A stretch of 64,000 bases of DNA. It comes from Hymenobacter nivis. GTDB taxonomy: Bacteria > Bacteroidota > Bacteroidia > Cytophagales > Hymenobacteraceae. The notes below the pieces were generated by a model, which was given only the letters and a program-made list of their open reading frames with translations, was not told where the DNA came from and made no database searches. The DNA is taken from NCBI RefSeq assembly GCF_006439025.1, contig NZ_RCYZ01000005.1, forward strand, positions 372,001-436,000. The letters run 5' to 3'. Position 1 is the first letter of the stretch; the number at the start of each line of letters is the position of its first letter. Shown piece by piece: positions 1 to 7,864 of the stretch. Made by a program: the position numbers and the translations under genes.

Positions 1-801
1 GTAGAGGCGGTTATCGCGCTTGGCAACAGCTTGTTGCAAGGTAGCTTTGGCGGCCCAGCTGGCGTACAGCACGCGGCCCAGGGTATCGCCGAACTGGTTT
101 TGCAGCACGCGGCGCTGGTTGCGCACGGCGTAGTACTGCTTCCAGGCGGCGGGCCACGGAATGCCGTCGCGGTCGAACGAGGCGGGGTGGTAGAACACGC
201 TGCGCGGCACCGTCACGATGGGGAAGCCGTTCTTCTGGGCGCGGGTCATATACTCCACTTCATCGCCCCAGATAAACAGCTTCTTGTCGGGAATACCAAT
301 GGTTTCCACCACTTTGCGGTGCACCAGCGTACCGTTGAAGAACGAGGCCACGCCGTAGATTAGGTCCACGCCGGTCATGTCGCTCACCTTGCGGTAGGCT
401 TGGTTGGGGCGGTCCACGAAGAAGGCCAGCTCGTCGCGGCTGTTCACGCTCACCGACATCGAGTTCTTGATGCAGGGCCCCAGGTTGGGGGCGGCCACCA
501 GGGCGGCCAGGGCGTCGGGCGCGGCCAGGCAGTCGTCGTCCATGCACCAAATCCAGGTGTGGCCGGCGCGGTAGGCCGTGTCGATGCCCGTGGCGAAGCC
601 ACCGGCCCCGCCCAGGTTGGCCTGGGTGGTCACGAGCAGGTCGGTTTGGGTGGCCAGCCACTCGGCCGTGCCGTCGGTGCTGCCGTTGTTAACGATGAAG
701 ATGGCGTCGAGCCGGTGCGTCTGTTCGCGCAGCGTGTCGAGGCACTTCTTAAGGTCGGCCAGGCGGTTGTAGGTAACCACCAATGCGGCAATGGTTTCCA
801 T
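1..801 (-). CDS. Family 2 glycosyltransferase, 3' end cut by window edge
   Basis: The reading frame is open from the ATG at 801 to the window edge (267 codons), so the C-terminus is missing. It begins METIAALVVTYNRLADLKKC, the nucleotide-sugar-binding start of a GT-A fold. It has a VNNGSTDGT segment near residue 38, the metal/nucleotide motif MDDD at 87-90, and an acceptor-side WGDEVEY motif near residue 200. This pattern matches rhamnosyl/galactofuranosyl-transferase-like GT2 enzymes that add sugars to lipid-linked surface glycans at the cytoplasmic face. The start lies 2 bp after the flippase stop, so the two are almost certainly one transcript. The sugar and acceptor cannot be read from sequence. 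Confidence 0.9.
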   Translation of the reverse strand, partial: METIAALVVTYNRLADLKKCLDTLREQTHRLDAIFIVNNGSTDGTAEWLATQTDLLVTTQANLGGAGGFATGIDTAYRAGHTWIWCMDDDCLAAPDALAALVAAPNLGPCIKNSMSVSVNSRDELAFFVDRPNQAYRKVSDMTGVDLIYGVASFFNGTLVHRKVVETIGIPDKKLFIWGDEVEYMTRAQKNGFPIVTVPRSVFYHPASFDRDGIPWPAAWKQYYAVRNQRRVLQNQFGDTLGRVLYASWAAKATLQQAVAKRDNRLY

Positions 802-803
802 AA

Positions 804-2123
804 CTATCTCTTTTTTAGCGCTAAAACGCGCGATTTGGTGAATGCAATGGCCTCGCGCAGGTGCGAGAGCTTGATAACTTCGATGCCCTTCCAGCGCAGG
901 TACACGTACATGGCCGCCGTGATGTAGGCCTCCGTGAGCACCAGCGCGTAGGCGGCCCCCACGTGGGCGTAGCGCCGGATGAGGAGCATGTTCAGGGCGA
1001 GCCCTACCACCGAGCCCACGGCCGTGACCGTGAAAAAGGCGCGGTCCATGCGCAGGTTCAGCATGGTGTGCAGGCCCAGCAGGTTGCTCATGCCGATGAT
1101 GAGCGGCAGCAGCGCCACAATGCGCAGGATGGTGACGGCCCCCGCGAACTTGGCCCCGTAGAGCAGCGTGATGACGTAGGGCCCCACCAGCCACAGCCCC
1201 GCGCTCACGCAGGCCATCACAAGAAAGAGCGGGAAAAACGTGGTGCGCACCATGCGCAGCCCCTGCTCGCGCCCCTGCCCAAATGCCTGGGCCACAATGG
1301 GAAAGAACGCCTGGTTGAGCGCCAGGCCCACGAACGACTCGGCCATGCCCTCGAGCCGCGTGCCCGCGGCATAGATGCCCACATTATAAGGAATGGTGAG
1401 CAGGCCGAGGATGAACACGTTCGAGCTGGCGTAGATCGTAATCATCACCGACGAGAAAAACAGCGTGCGGTCTTCTTTAAAACGGGTGCGCAGCTCGGGC
1501 CCCGTGGGCCAGGAGAACTTGATTTTGAAGCGCCGCACGGCCACGTAGAGCGCCACCACACTCACCAAAATCTGCGACACGCTGATGGCCAGGTTCTGGT
1601 ACACGTAGTCGTCGGCCTTGCGGATGAGCAGCAGCACCGAGAGCGAAAAGATGAGCTTCACGGCTAGGTTGAACATGGCCACGCGCCCGAGGTCCTCCAT
1701 GGCCTGATACAGCCAGAACGGCGAGAGCACCGTGCCAATGCACACCAGAAACGTGCAGATGTGCAGCCCCAGGTGCCCCTTGAATTCGGGGTTGGAAAGC
1801 GTGACGACCGTGAACACGACCACCGACAGGGCCCACAGCAGCGCCTTGCCGGCCATTACCTGACTGAAAATGCGGCTGGTGGCTTCCGTATCGTCGCGGT
1901 TGGCCGCAATCACGCGCACGGCCGCCATGTCGAAGCCGTAGTTGATGAGCAGGCTGAAGTACGTGACGTAGGCCTGCGAGAAGTTGAGCAGGCCCAGTTT
2001 GTCGGGCCCGATGATGCGCACCACGTAGGGCACCGTGAGCAGCGGCAGCAGGAAGTTGGCCACCTGCACGCTGAACAGCGACGCCACGTTGACGGCGAAG
2101 CGGCGCATGGTGGGCTTGGCCAT
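804..2123 (-). CDS. Wzx-type polysaccharide flippase (MATE/PST family)
   Basis: Polytopic membrane protein of about 440 aa with roughly a dozen hydrophobic segments. The opening FSVQVANFLLPLLTVPYVVR followed by IIGPDKLGLLNF is typical of oligosaccharide-unit translocases of the RfbX/Wzx type. Its family role is to move undecaprenyl-linked repeat units across the inner membrane. I chose the ATG at 2123 (MAKPTMRRFAVNVASLF), which puts a short basic stretch directly before the first helix, as in relatives. The frame stays open to a GTG at 2213, giving 469 aa, but the added 30 residues are not membrane-like. It is followed 2 bp later by a glycosyltransferase, which supports a surface-polysaccharide operon. 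Confidence 0.9.
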   Translation of the reverse strand: MAKPTMRRFAVNVASLFSVQVANFLLPLLTVPYVVRIIGPDKLGLLNFSQAYVTYFSLLINYGFDMAAVRVIAANRDDTEATSRIFSQVMAGKALLWALSVVVFTVVTLSNPEFKGHLGLHICTFLVCIGTVLSPFWLYQAMEDLGRVAMFNLAVKLIFSLSVLLLIRKADDYVYQNLAISVSQILVSVVALYVAVRRFKIKFSWPTGPELRTRFKEDRTLFFSSVMITIYASSNVFILGLLTIPYNVGIYAAGTRLEGMAESFVGLALNQAFFPIVAQAFGQGREQGLRMVRTTFFPLFLVMACVSAGLWLVGPYVITLLYGAKFAGAVTILRIVALLPLIIGMSNLLGLHTMLNLRMDRAFFTVTAVGSVVGLALNMLLIRRYAHVGAAYALVLTEAYITAAMYVYLRWKGIEVIKLSHLREAIAFTKSRVLALKKR

Positions 2124-2557
2124 GCCCGCCTCGTTCTTAACAATGGTAATCTCGTCGCTCACTAAAAACGGGTTGAGGACCGGCAAACCCGCCGGAGGGG
2201 CGCTCACGGGCACGGGGCCGAGGGCCCCGGCGCAGCAAGCGCCCTACATACGGAGCCAACCTGCTTTTAGTCAAGTATTTTGCTAATCGCAAGGCCGTCT
2301 TCCGCTTTATTGCAAATGGAATGTCCAGCGGTCAAAACGATTGTTCTGGGCAGTTCATCGTCGCAATTATCAACTAGCTAATACGTTAGTTATATAGCAC
2401 TTGTCTAATAAAATACGGCATTTGTATTTTAAAATTTATATAAAATCTTCGCTGGTTACTCAGTGGGTTCCCCAGGGCCCTGCGGCTGGCGGCGTGTGCC
2501 GGCCAGGTAGTTACTTTGCAGCCTCAACTACTTCTAAATCACTTTTTATTCTCTTTT
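2124..2557. other. Intergenic region, divergent promoters
   Basis: No supported gene. The stretch from about 2280 to 2460 is AT-rich against a GC-rich background, as expected for promoters of the leftward flippase operon and the rightward small gene. A near-consensus -7 element (TTACTTTG, one mismatch to TAnnTTTG) lies at 2511-2518, 39 bp before the ATG at 2558. I saw no good matching element for the flippase strand. Confidence 0.5.
2511..2518 (+). promoter_or_regulatory. Candidate -7 promoter element
   Basis: TTACTTTG has one mismatch to the Bacteroidota primary-sigma consensus TAnnTTTG. It would place the transcript start about 33 nt upstream of the small-protein ATG at 2558. Confidence 0.4.
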
Positions 2558-2821
2558 ATGCTTCGCATTATTCTCGTGCTACTTTGCTGCTTGCTTGGCC
2601 TGGCCGACGCCCCACCCGCCGCTGCCGCCAGCACCTCCACCGCCGACCACCACCCGCGCTACAAGGCCTACAAATACCGGGGCCAGTCGCGCAAGCGCAA
2701 CGCCCGCATGGGCTTCTTCGCCCGCCGCCGGGCCCTGCGCCGCGCCAAGCGTGCCCACGCCCAGCCCAAGCGCCGCGGCGTCATCAAAGTAGGCGACTTG
2801 GAAGGCACCATGCCGAAATAG
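2558..2821 (+). CDS. Small basic secreted protein of unknown function
   Basis: 87 aa. Residues 1-24 (MLRIILVLLCCLLGLADAPP...) look like a cleavable signal peptide ending near an Ala-rich site. The remainder is strongly basic, with Arg/Lys clusters such as RKRNARMGFFARRRALRRAK, and ends VGDLEGTMPK. I recognise no domain. A secreted or periplasmic basic protein is the most that can be said. The ATG at 2558 is chosen because the signal peptide begins there; a longer frame from 2516 adds no plausible sequence. A candidate promoter precedes it and a strong hairpin terminator follows at 2857-2890. Confidence 0.65.
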   Translation: MLRIILVLLCCLLGLADAPPAAAASTSTADHHPRYKAYKYRGQSRKRNARMGFFARRRALRRAKRAHAQPKRRGVIKVGDLEGTMPK

Positions 2822-2856
2822 CCGCCGCCCCTCCCCCAACTGGGGCCCCCGGCAAC

Positions 2857-2890
2857 AAAAACAGCCGCCCAATTTTGGGCGGCTGTTTTT
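2857..2890. terminator. Bidirectional intrinsic terminator
   Basis: A perfect stem of about 15 bp (core ACAGCCGCCCA with its complement), with a run of A before it and of T after it and a loop of about 4 nt. It sits between the convergent small-protein gene (stop 2821) and the TPM gene (stop 2916) and can serve both. Confidence 0.85.
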
Positions 2891-2915
2891 GTTTATATCC
2901 TTGCGCCACAAGGCC

Positions 2916-4253
2916 TTACCACGAGCCGCTGTTGTCGTTACTCGTATCGTCGAAGCCGCCCCCGCCGGTGTCGTCCGAAGAAGTGTCGTCGTAGGAAGAA
3001 TTATCCGACGAGAAGTAGTCGCCCGACTGGTCGTTGCCGGTATTGTCGTCGGAAAAGTAGTCGGGGGCGCTTTCGTTGGCTTCCGCGCCGCGCCCGGCGA
3101 AGTAGTCGCCCGCCGCGCCAGTGCCGGCTGCCCCTGCGGCGGCACCGCCGGCCGCCGCCGCGCCGCCGCCAAAGCCCGCGTTGTTGGTGTCGAAGTTGTG
3201 CGCGCTACCCGAGCCGCCGTTGTGGCCTTCCGACATGCGGTTGCCCAGGTAGGCACCCGCGGCGGCCGCGGCCCCGGTGGCCAGGATGCTGCCCATGCCG
3301 AGGCCACCGCCCTGGTTGGGGGCCTGGCCTCCGTAGTTGGCCGGGCCGGGGCCGTAGCCGCCGCCCTGGGGCCCATTGGGCAGGAAGTTGGGGGTGCCGC
3401 CCGGCCGGTTGGGCTGGTTGGGATTTGGCTGGTTGGGGTAGAAATTAGGGTTGTTGGGCGACGGGGCGCTATCAGCGCTTTTGCGGCGAAATAGCTTTAT
3501 CAGCAGCCAGATAACCACGACGATGCCCAGGGCCCCCAGCGCCAGCGTGCCGAAGCCCGGCCCCGTGGGCTCTGATGAAGCCGGCATAGCCAGCAAGCCC
3601 CCGCCGCCGTTGGTGGCCATGTTGCCGGCGTCGGGCGCGGCGCCGGGGGCCTCGCTGCTCAGGGCCGGAGCGGCGGCGCTGGGGGCCCCAGCGGCGGCGT
3701 CGGGCGCGGTGCTGGGGGCCCCAGCAGCGGCCGGCGCAGCGGTTTTGTTCGGGTTAGAGGCCGGGTTGGCGGCCAGCATCAGCGTGCTGAGGCCCTTGCG
3801 CAGACCGGCGAAGTAGTTGTTCTGCTTGAAGTTGGGCCCAAAATCCTGGGCGATAACGCGCTGCGTGAGAGCGGGCGTTATCTTGTCAACCAACCCGCTG
3901 CCGGGTTGGATGGTGACCTTGTGCTCCTGGGCAGCCACGATGACCACGAGGCCGTTGTTTTTGCCACGCTGGCCCACGCCCCAGGCCGTGCCCAGGGCCC
4001 GGCCGTAGTCCGATACCTGGCGGCCGCCCAGGTTGGGCACCGTCACGACCACCACTTGGGTGCCGGTTTGGTCGGCGTAGCGGCGCAGGCCACCGTCGAG
4101 CTTTTTGGCATCGGCCGGGGCCAGCAGCTTGGCTTGGTCAGTCACGAACTGGAACGGCACCGGGCGGGCCGGCAGCCCGGTGGCCGACTGGGCCGCGGCG
4201 GGCCGGGCCAGGGCCCCCGCCAAGGGCAGGGCAAGAAGCAGCAGACGAAACAT
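2916..4253 (-). CDS. TPM-domain membrane protein with low-complexity Gly/Asn/Asp/Ser tail
   Basis: 445 aa. A signal peptide (MFRLLLLALPLAGALARPAA) is followed at about residues 30-160 by a TPM (YgcG/TLP18.3/Psb32-type) domain, visible in VTDQAKLLAP, VVVVTVPNLGGRQVSDYG and GLVVIVAAQEHKVTIQPGSG. An Ala/Pro-rich linker and a transmembrane helix near 235-256 (LGALGIVVVIWLLIKLF) lead to a long Pro/Asn/Gly region and a C-terminus rich in Asp, Ser and Gly. By family, the TPM domain faces the periplasm; its activity in bacteria is not settled. The acidic, flexible tail could bind cations or partners, which is inference. It is transcribed divergently from the desaturase. Confidence 0.85.
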   Translation of the reverse strand: MFRLLLLALPLAGALARPAAAQSATGLPARPVPFQFVTDQAKLLAPADAKKLDGGLRRYADQTGTQVVVVTVPNLGGRQVSDYGRALGTAWGVGQRGKNNGLVVIVAAQEHKVTIQPGSGLVDKITPALTQRVIAQDFGPNFKQNNYFAGLRKGLSTLMLAANPASNPNKTAAPAAAGAPSTAPDAAAGAPSAAAPALSSEAPGAAPDAGNMATNGGGGLLAMPASSEPTGPGFGTLALGALGIVVVIWLLIKLFRRKSADSAPSPNNPNFYPNQPNPNQPNRPGGTPNFLPNGPQGGGYGPGPANYGGQAPNQGGGLGMGSILATGAAAAAGAYLGNRMSEGHNGGSGSAHNFDTNNAGFGGGAAAAGGAAAGAAGTGAAGDYFAGRGAEANESAPDYFSDDNTGNDQSGDYFSSDNSSYDDTSSDDTGGGGFDDTSNDNSGSW

Positions 4254-4548
4254 GGCGACAGAAGAAAAGAGTGAAAGTTTTGCCTTCTACGGCGTTTGGC
4301 GGTGCGGGGCTGCGGGACCCGGGCCAACAACATTAGGGCCCCGGCCAACTTCCGCGGGCGCCGGGGCGTTGTGGCGGGGCGAGCCGGGAGGGGGCAGGTG
4401 CCAATCCTACGGGGTGGGCAGCTGCGTAGGTCCTGGCGCGCTGGGCTTGTGCAGGGTGCACGAGCCCGCCGCAACGGCCAATCGGCCCTGCGGCACCGCT
4501 TCGGCGCTCCGCTTTGCGGCGGGGCGCCGGTTGGCTTTTTCTTCGTTT

Positions 4549-5613
4549 ATGCTGCTTCCCAAATTTGCGCCCCCGCGCTCCTTCCACGCCGAGCTGAAGC
4601 GCCGCACGGCCGAGTATTTCGCCACCACGGGCAAGGCCCAAACTGGCAACGCCTCACTGCTGGGCAAGGCCGCGCTGCTGCTCGGGGCCCTGGTGACGCT
4701 GTACGTGCACCTGGTGTTCTTCACGCCCGCCGCCGGCTGGGCCCTGGCCGAGTGCGTGCTGATGGGCGGCGTATTGGCCCTCATCGGCTTCAACGTGATG
4801 CACGACGGGGCCCACGGCAGCTTCAGCCGCCACGGCTGGCTCAATAAGGTGGCAGCCTTCACCCTCAATGTGTTCGGCGGCAGCAGCTACATGTGGGACG
4901 CCAAGCACAACACCGTGCACCACATGTACACCAATATCGAGGGCGTGGACGACGACCTCGACATCCGCCCTTGGATGCGCCTGACGCCCGACCAGCCCCG
5001 CCACCGCGCCCACCGCTTCCAGCACCTGTACTTCGGGTTTTTCTACTGCCTGCTCTACATCTCCTGGATTCTCTTCACCGACTACCAGAAGTACTTCAGC
5101 CGCAAAATCGGCAGCGTGGCCCTCAAGCCGATGAGCACCAACGACCACCTTATTTTCTGGGGATTCAAAATATTGAATTTGGGATTATTCGTGGCCCTGC
5201 CCATGTACATGTTGGGCTGGGGCCCCTGGCTGGCCGGCTTCCTGCTGACGGGTGCCGTGGCCGGTTTCACGCTCAGTATCGTGTTCCAGCTGGCGCACAC
5301 CGTCGAGCAAGCCGCCTTCCCCGTGCCCCACGAAACCACCCGCAAAATGGAGGACGAGTGGGCCATTCACCAGCTGCGCACCACCGCCAACTTCGCCACC
5401 GATAGCCGCGTGATCAGCTGGCTCGTGGGGGGCCTCAATTTCCAGGTCGAGCACCACTTGTTCCCCAAAATCTCGCACGTGCATTACCCCAAGCTGAGCA
5501 AAATCATCCGCCAGACCTGCGAGGAGTTCGGCCTCCCCTACCAGGAATACCCCAAGATGCGCTACGCCGTGGCCTCACACGTGGCCTTCCTGCGCCAGAT
5601 GGGCCGGGCGTAA
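4549..5613 (+). CDS. Membrane fatty acid desaturase, front-end (delta-5/6-like) type
   Basis: 354 aa integral membrane di-iron enzyme. The three histidine boxes are visible: HDGAH at 85-89, HNTVHH at 120-125 and QVEHH at 299-303, with hydrophobic pairs between them. The Gln in the third box (QxxHH) is the mark of the front-end/linoleoyl-CoA desaturase group rather than stearoyl-CoA desaturases. The N-terminal cytochrome b5 domain found in eukaryotic front-end enzymes is absent, so electrons must come from a separate carrier. The ATG at 4549 is preferred; the frame continues upstream but that part is Arg/Gly/Pro-rich and non-conserved in character. It probably introduces a double bond into membrane acyl chains; position and substrate are not readable. 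Confidence 0.9.
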   Translation: MLLPKFAPPRSFHAELKRRTAEYFATTGKAQTGNASLLGKAALLLGALVTLYVHLVFFTPAAGWALAECVLMGGVLALIGFNVMHDGAHGSFSRHGWLNKVAAFTLNVFGGSSYMWDAKHNTVHHMYTNIEGVDDDLDIRPWMRLTPDQPRHRAHRFQHLYFGFFYCLLYISWILFTDYQKYFSRKIGSVALKPMSTNDHLIFWGFKILNLGLFVALPMYMLGWGPWLAGFLLTGAVAGFTLSIVFQLAHTVEQAAFPVPHETTRKMEDEWAIHQLRTTANFATDSRVISWLVGGLNFQVEHHLFPKISHVHYPKLSKIIRQTCEEFGLPYQEYPKMRYAVASHVAFLRQMGRA

Positions 5614-5632
5614 GATTAGCCAACGCTTTACT

Positions 5633-5680
5633 ACCAATGGGCCGCCCCTTCGGGGGTACAAGCGCGTGCGGCCCATTGGT
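5633..5680. terminator. Inverted repeat, probable bidirectional terminator
   Basis: A perfect 13-bp inverted repeat (ACCAATGGGCCGC at 5633-5645, complement at 5668-5680) encloses a 22-nt loop that itself can fold through CCCC-TTCG-GGGG. It lies between the convergent desaturase and acetyltransferase genes. No strong T-run follows on either side, so termination is inferred from position and stem strength. Confidence 0.5.
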
Positions 5681-5711
5681 GGTACGCACTCCCCGTACTA
5701 GGGCCCCGGCG

Positions 5712-6281
5712 CTATGCGCTGGGGGGCCCCAGCGTAGGTGCAGGCGCCGGCTCTACGGCGCGCTCGAAGCGCAGACGGTCGGTTTCGGTGGTTTCAGCCA
5801 GTTCGAAGCCGTTGCGGCGCAGTGCCTGTTGGGCGGCGGGGGCATCGGCGGGGGCGTGGGCTACCAGGCGGCGCACCGCGCCCGTGGCGGCGGCTTGCTG
5901 CACCAGCCCGCCCACCAGTTCAGTGGCCAGGCCCTGGCCGCGCCATTCGGCGGCAATGGCAAAATCAAGCTCGGCCGTGCCCGCCGCATCGGGGGGCCCG
6001 GCGAAGCCGCCCGCGCCCACCAGCGTGCGCGGCACCTCGCCTTCGGCCTTGCGCAGCGCGTACCAGCCGTACCAGCCGGCCGCGTCGCGCCCGCCGGCGG
6101 TGAGCTGCGCCAAGTCATTTTCCAGCACCTCGCGGCCGGGGCCCACAGCCGGCCAATCGGCGGGCAGGGCCGCGCCCAGCAGCAGTGGGAAGTAGTGGGG
6201 CTTGTGCAGGGCGGCGGTGAGCAGGGCCCGGCTGGCGGCGAGGATGGTCAGGCGGGGCGTTTGGGCAATTAGAGGAATCAT
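5712..6281 (-). CDS. GNAT-family N-acetyltransferase (RimJ/RimL type)
   Basis: 189 aa from the ATG at 6281 (MIPLIAQTPRLTILAAS), the usual start style of the Acetyltransf_3 group. The acetyl-CoA-binding motif is visible as RGQGLA within FAIAAEWRGQGLATELVGGL near residue 125, with the beta-bulge region VGAGGFAGPPDAAGTAELDF before it. The family transfers acetyl from acetyl-CoA to an amine; the acceptor is unknown. An upstream in-frame extension to 6338 exists but is Pro/Arg-rich and unlikely. Confidence 0.85.
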   Translation of the reverse strand: MIPLIAQTPRLTILAASRALLTAALHKPHYFPLLLGAALPADWPAVGPGREVLENDLAQLTAGGRDAAGWYGWYALRKAEGEVPRTLVGAGGFAGPPDAAGTAELDFAIAAEWRGQGLATELVGGLVQQAAATGAVRRLVAHAPADAPAAQQALRRNGFELAETTETDRLRFERAVEPAPAPTLGPPSA

Positions 6282-6403
6282 AGCGGGCTTATACGGCGCC
6301 GTGCGGCGGAAGGCGACGGCAACGCCCGGGGGCCCCACCGGCGGCCAGGGCCCCGCGGCGGCGGCGAGCTAGGCGAATGGAATGCAATCAAACCGCAAAA
6401 TTC

Positions 6404-6411
6404 TACCTTTG
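6404..6411 (+). promoter_or_regulatory. -7 promoter element, very close to start codon
   Basis: TACCTTTG is an exact match to the Bacteroidota consensus TAnnTTTG. It ends 6 bp before the ATG at 6418, so transcription would begin almost on the start codon. Confidence 0.6.
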
Positions 6412-6417
6412 CGTTTC

Positions 6418-6849
6418 ATGAGCGAACTTTTGCTGCCTTCCATTTTCTTCAAAAATGCTGCCGGTTGGGCCGCGGCCGACCCCGCCGGCTTTCTGCGCGT
6501 GCAGTGGGGGCCCCAGGCGCGCACCTTGGCCGATACGTGCGCGCTGTTTGCGCAAATTGCCCAGGGCCTCCAGCGGCACAACTGGAGCCGCGCGCTCATC
6601 AACCAAATCGGCATGGCGCCCTTTACGCCCGAAGAGCAGCAGTGGGTGGCCCATAGCTGGCTGCCCAAAGCCGTGGCCGATAGCGGCTACCGCCACGGGG
6701 CCATCATCGTGTCGCCCGACGTGTTTGTGCGGCTGGCCACCACCTTCGTTACCGCCCGAGTGCAAGACTTGGCCATTACCTACCGCACTTTCAACTTTGA
6801 AACCGAAGCCGTGCGCTGGCTGCTGGAGCAGCCCCTGGGGCCCCAGTAG
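6418..6849 (+). CDS. Conserved-looking cytoplasmic protein of unknown function
   Basis: 143 aa starting MSELLLPSIFFKNAAGW, with no signal peptide or membrane segment. The sequence is well mixed in composition, with a helical middle (LADTCALFAQIAQGLQRHNW) and alternating hydrophobic strands (HGAIIVSPDVFVRLAT, VQDLAITYRTF). The layout resembles the small alpha/beta STAS/SpoIIAA-like proteins common in Cytophagales, but I cannot prove membership. An exact -7 promoter element lies just before it and would give a leaderless or nearly leaderless mRNA. It is convergent with the membrane protein at 6912. Confidence 0.7.
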   Translation: MSELLLPSIFFKNAAGWAAADPAGFLRVQWGPQARTLADTCALFAQIAQGLQRHNWSRALINQIGMAPFTPEEQQWVAHSWLPKAVADSGYRHGAIIVSPDVFVRLATTFVTARVQDLAITYRTFNFETEAVRWLLEQPLGPQ

Positions 6850-6868
6850 CCGCGGCCGCCAGAAGCTC

Positions 6869-6890
6869 ACTTGCACTGCAAGTTTCTTAT
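6869..6890 (+). terminator. Weak hairpin terminator
   Basis: ACTTG and CAAGT pair around a 5-nt loop and are followed by TTCTTATTT. It lies between convergent genes ending at 6849 and 6912. The stem is short, so confidence is low. Confidence 0.3.
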
Positions 6891-6911
6891 TTACAACGGG
6901 TAACTGCACTC

Positions 6912-7478
6912 TTACTGGGGCCCCAGTCGCGGCGCACCCGCGGCCAGCCGCACCCGAACGTATTGCTGAAGCCACATCGGGTACAGGTTGTAGCCCACGT
7001 TGGTGAGCGCGAGCAAGCCGGCCCACCCCACCTGCCCGTGCGCCGCGGCGTACCCGCTGATGGCCAGACAGAACAGAAATAGCGCCAGGTGAAACCGCTC
7101 CTGCTGGTAGGTGGTGCGCACGAGCGCCGCCACGGCCGCCCGGGGCACCACGGGCCGGTAGCGCGGGTAGCGCCGCCGCAGCAGGCGGTTCACGAAGTCG
7201 CCGTGCTGCGTCACGCGGTTCACGGCCGCCACGCCCAGCCGGCGGTAGGGCCCCGGCGCGCGGCTCAGCTGCCACCAGCCCAGCCACGCCACCGGCACCG
7301 CGTAGGCGAACAGGCTGACGGCCAGCCACCCGTACAGCCACGGCCGCGCCACCCACTGGTAGCAATACACGCCCAAGGGCCCCAGCCCCAGTACCGACCA
7401 GAACACGTTCGGCACCGCGTTGGCCAGCGCCAGCAGCGCGGGCGGCGGCACGGCAGCTTTGTTTCCGGCAGGCGGCAT
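6912..7478 (-). CDS. Small polytopic membrane protein, possibly CrtO-like acyltransferase
   Basis: 188 aa with about four hydrophobic segments (residues ~12-30, 48-68, 130-148, 152-170). The end NLYPMWLQQYVRVRL resembles the N-x-YP-x-x-x-QxYxRxRL ending of glycosyl-4,4'-diaponeurosporenoate acyltransferases (CrtO), small membrane enzymes that acylate carotenoid glycosides. A basic loop, VNRVTQHGDFVNRLLRRRYP, sits in the middle. The similarity is from memory of the motif only. No carotenoid genes lie next to it, though HMG-CoA reductase is 8 kb away. The safest call is an integral membrane protein. Confidence 0.55.
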   Translation of the reverse strand: MPPAGNKAAVPPPALLALANAVPNVFWSVLGLGPLGVYCYQWVARPWLYGWLAVSLFAYAVPVAWLGWWQLSRAPGPYRRLGVAAVNRVTQHGDFVNRLLRRRYPRYRPVVPRAAVAALVRTTYQQERFHLALFLFCLAISGYAAAHGQVGWAGLLALTNVGYNLYPMWLQQYVRVRLAAGAPRLGPQ

Positions 7479-7864
7479 GGCAGGAAGTGATTGGTTGCGT
7501 GGGGCCCCGCTCTAAGGTAATGCCCGCCCCGAAACCAGCCGGTGGCCCCCGGGGCCCTGGCAAAAGATTGTGGAGCAACGTGGGCAAGTAGGCCCATTTC
7601 CTTACACGCGCCCTAGCAATCCAACGAATTTAACGGGAAGGCCGCGGTGCTGCGTGCGCCACCGCAATGCAATCCACGCTGCCGGCTGCAATTGCTCGAG
7701 CCGCTCCAATAGGCCCGTTTGGCCCGGTAGCAACCCGCCAAGCCATTGTGCTTTAGCCGTGGCAAATGCTGCACGGCGCCACTACGCTCTTGACGTTTCC
7801 CCCCAAACAGACAGGGCCCTCAGCAGTGCTGGGGGCCCTGTTTTATGCATTACGCAGCCGCGGC
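7479..7864. other. Intergenic region
   Basis: 386 bp with no supported gene. It holds the promoter side of the membrane protein gene ending at 6912 and the 3' flank of the M4 protease, with a hairpin at 7811-7841. An open frame running through 7570-7917 has no family resemblance and overlaps the protease on the opposite strand, so it is not called. Confidence 0.5.
7811..7841. terminator. Hairpin downstream of M4 protease
   Basis: ACAGGGCCC at 7811-7819 pairs with GGGCCCTGT at 7833-7841. It lies 24 bp beyond the stop of the leftward protease gene. The T-run is better on the plus strand (TTTT) than on the protease strand, so it is only a probable terminator. Confidence 0.45.

Noticed and set aside
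4105..4548. Upstream extension of the desaturase frame by 148 codons
   Set aside because: It overlaps the start of the divergent TPM gene and is low-complexity; the desaturase begins naturally at 4549.
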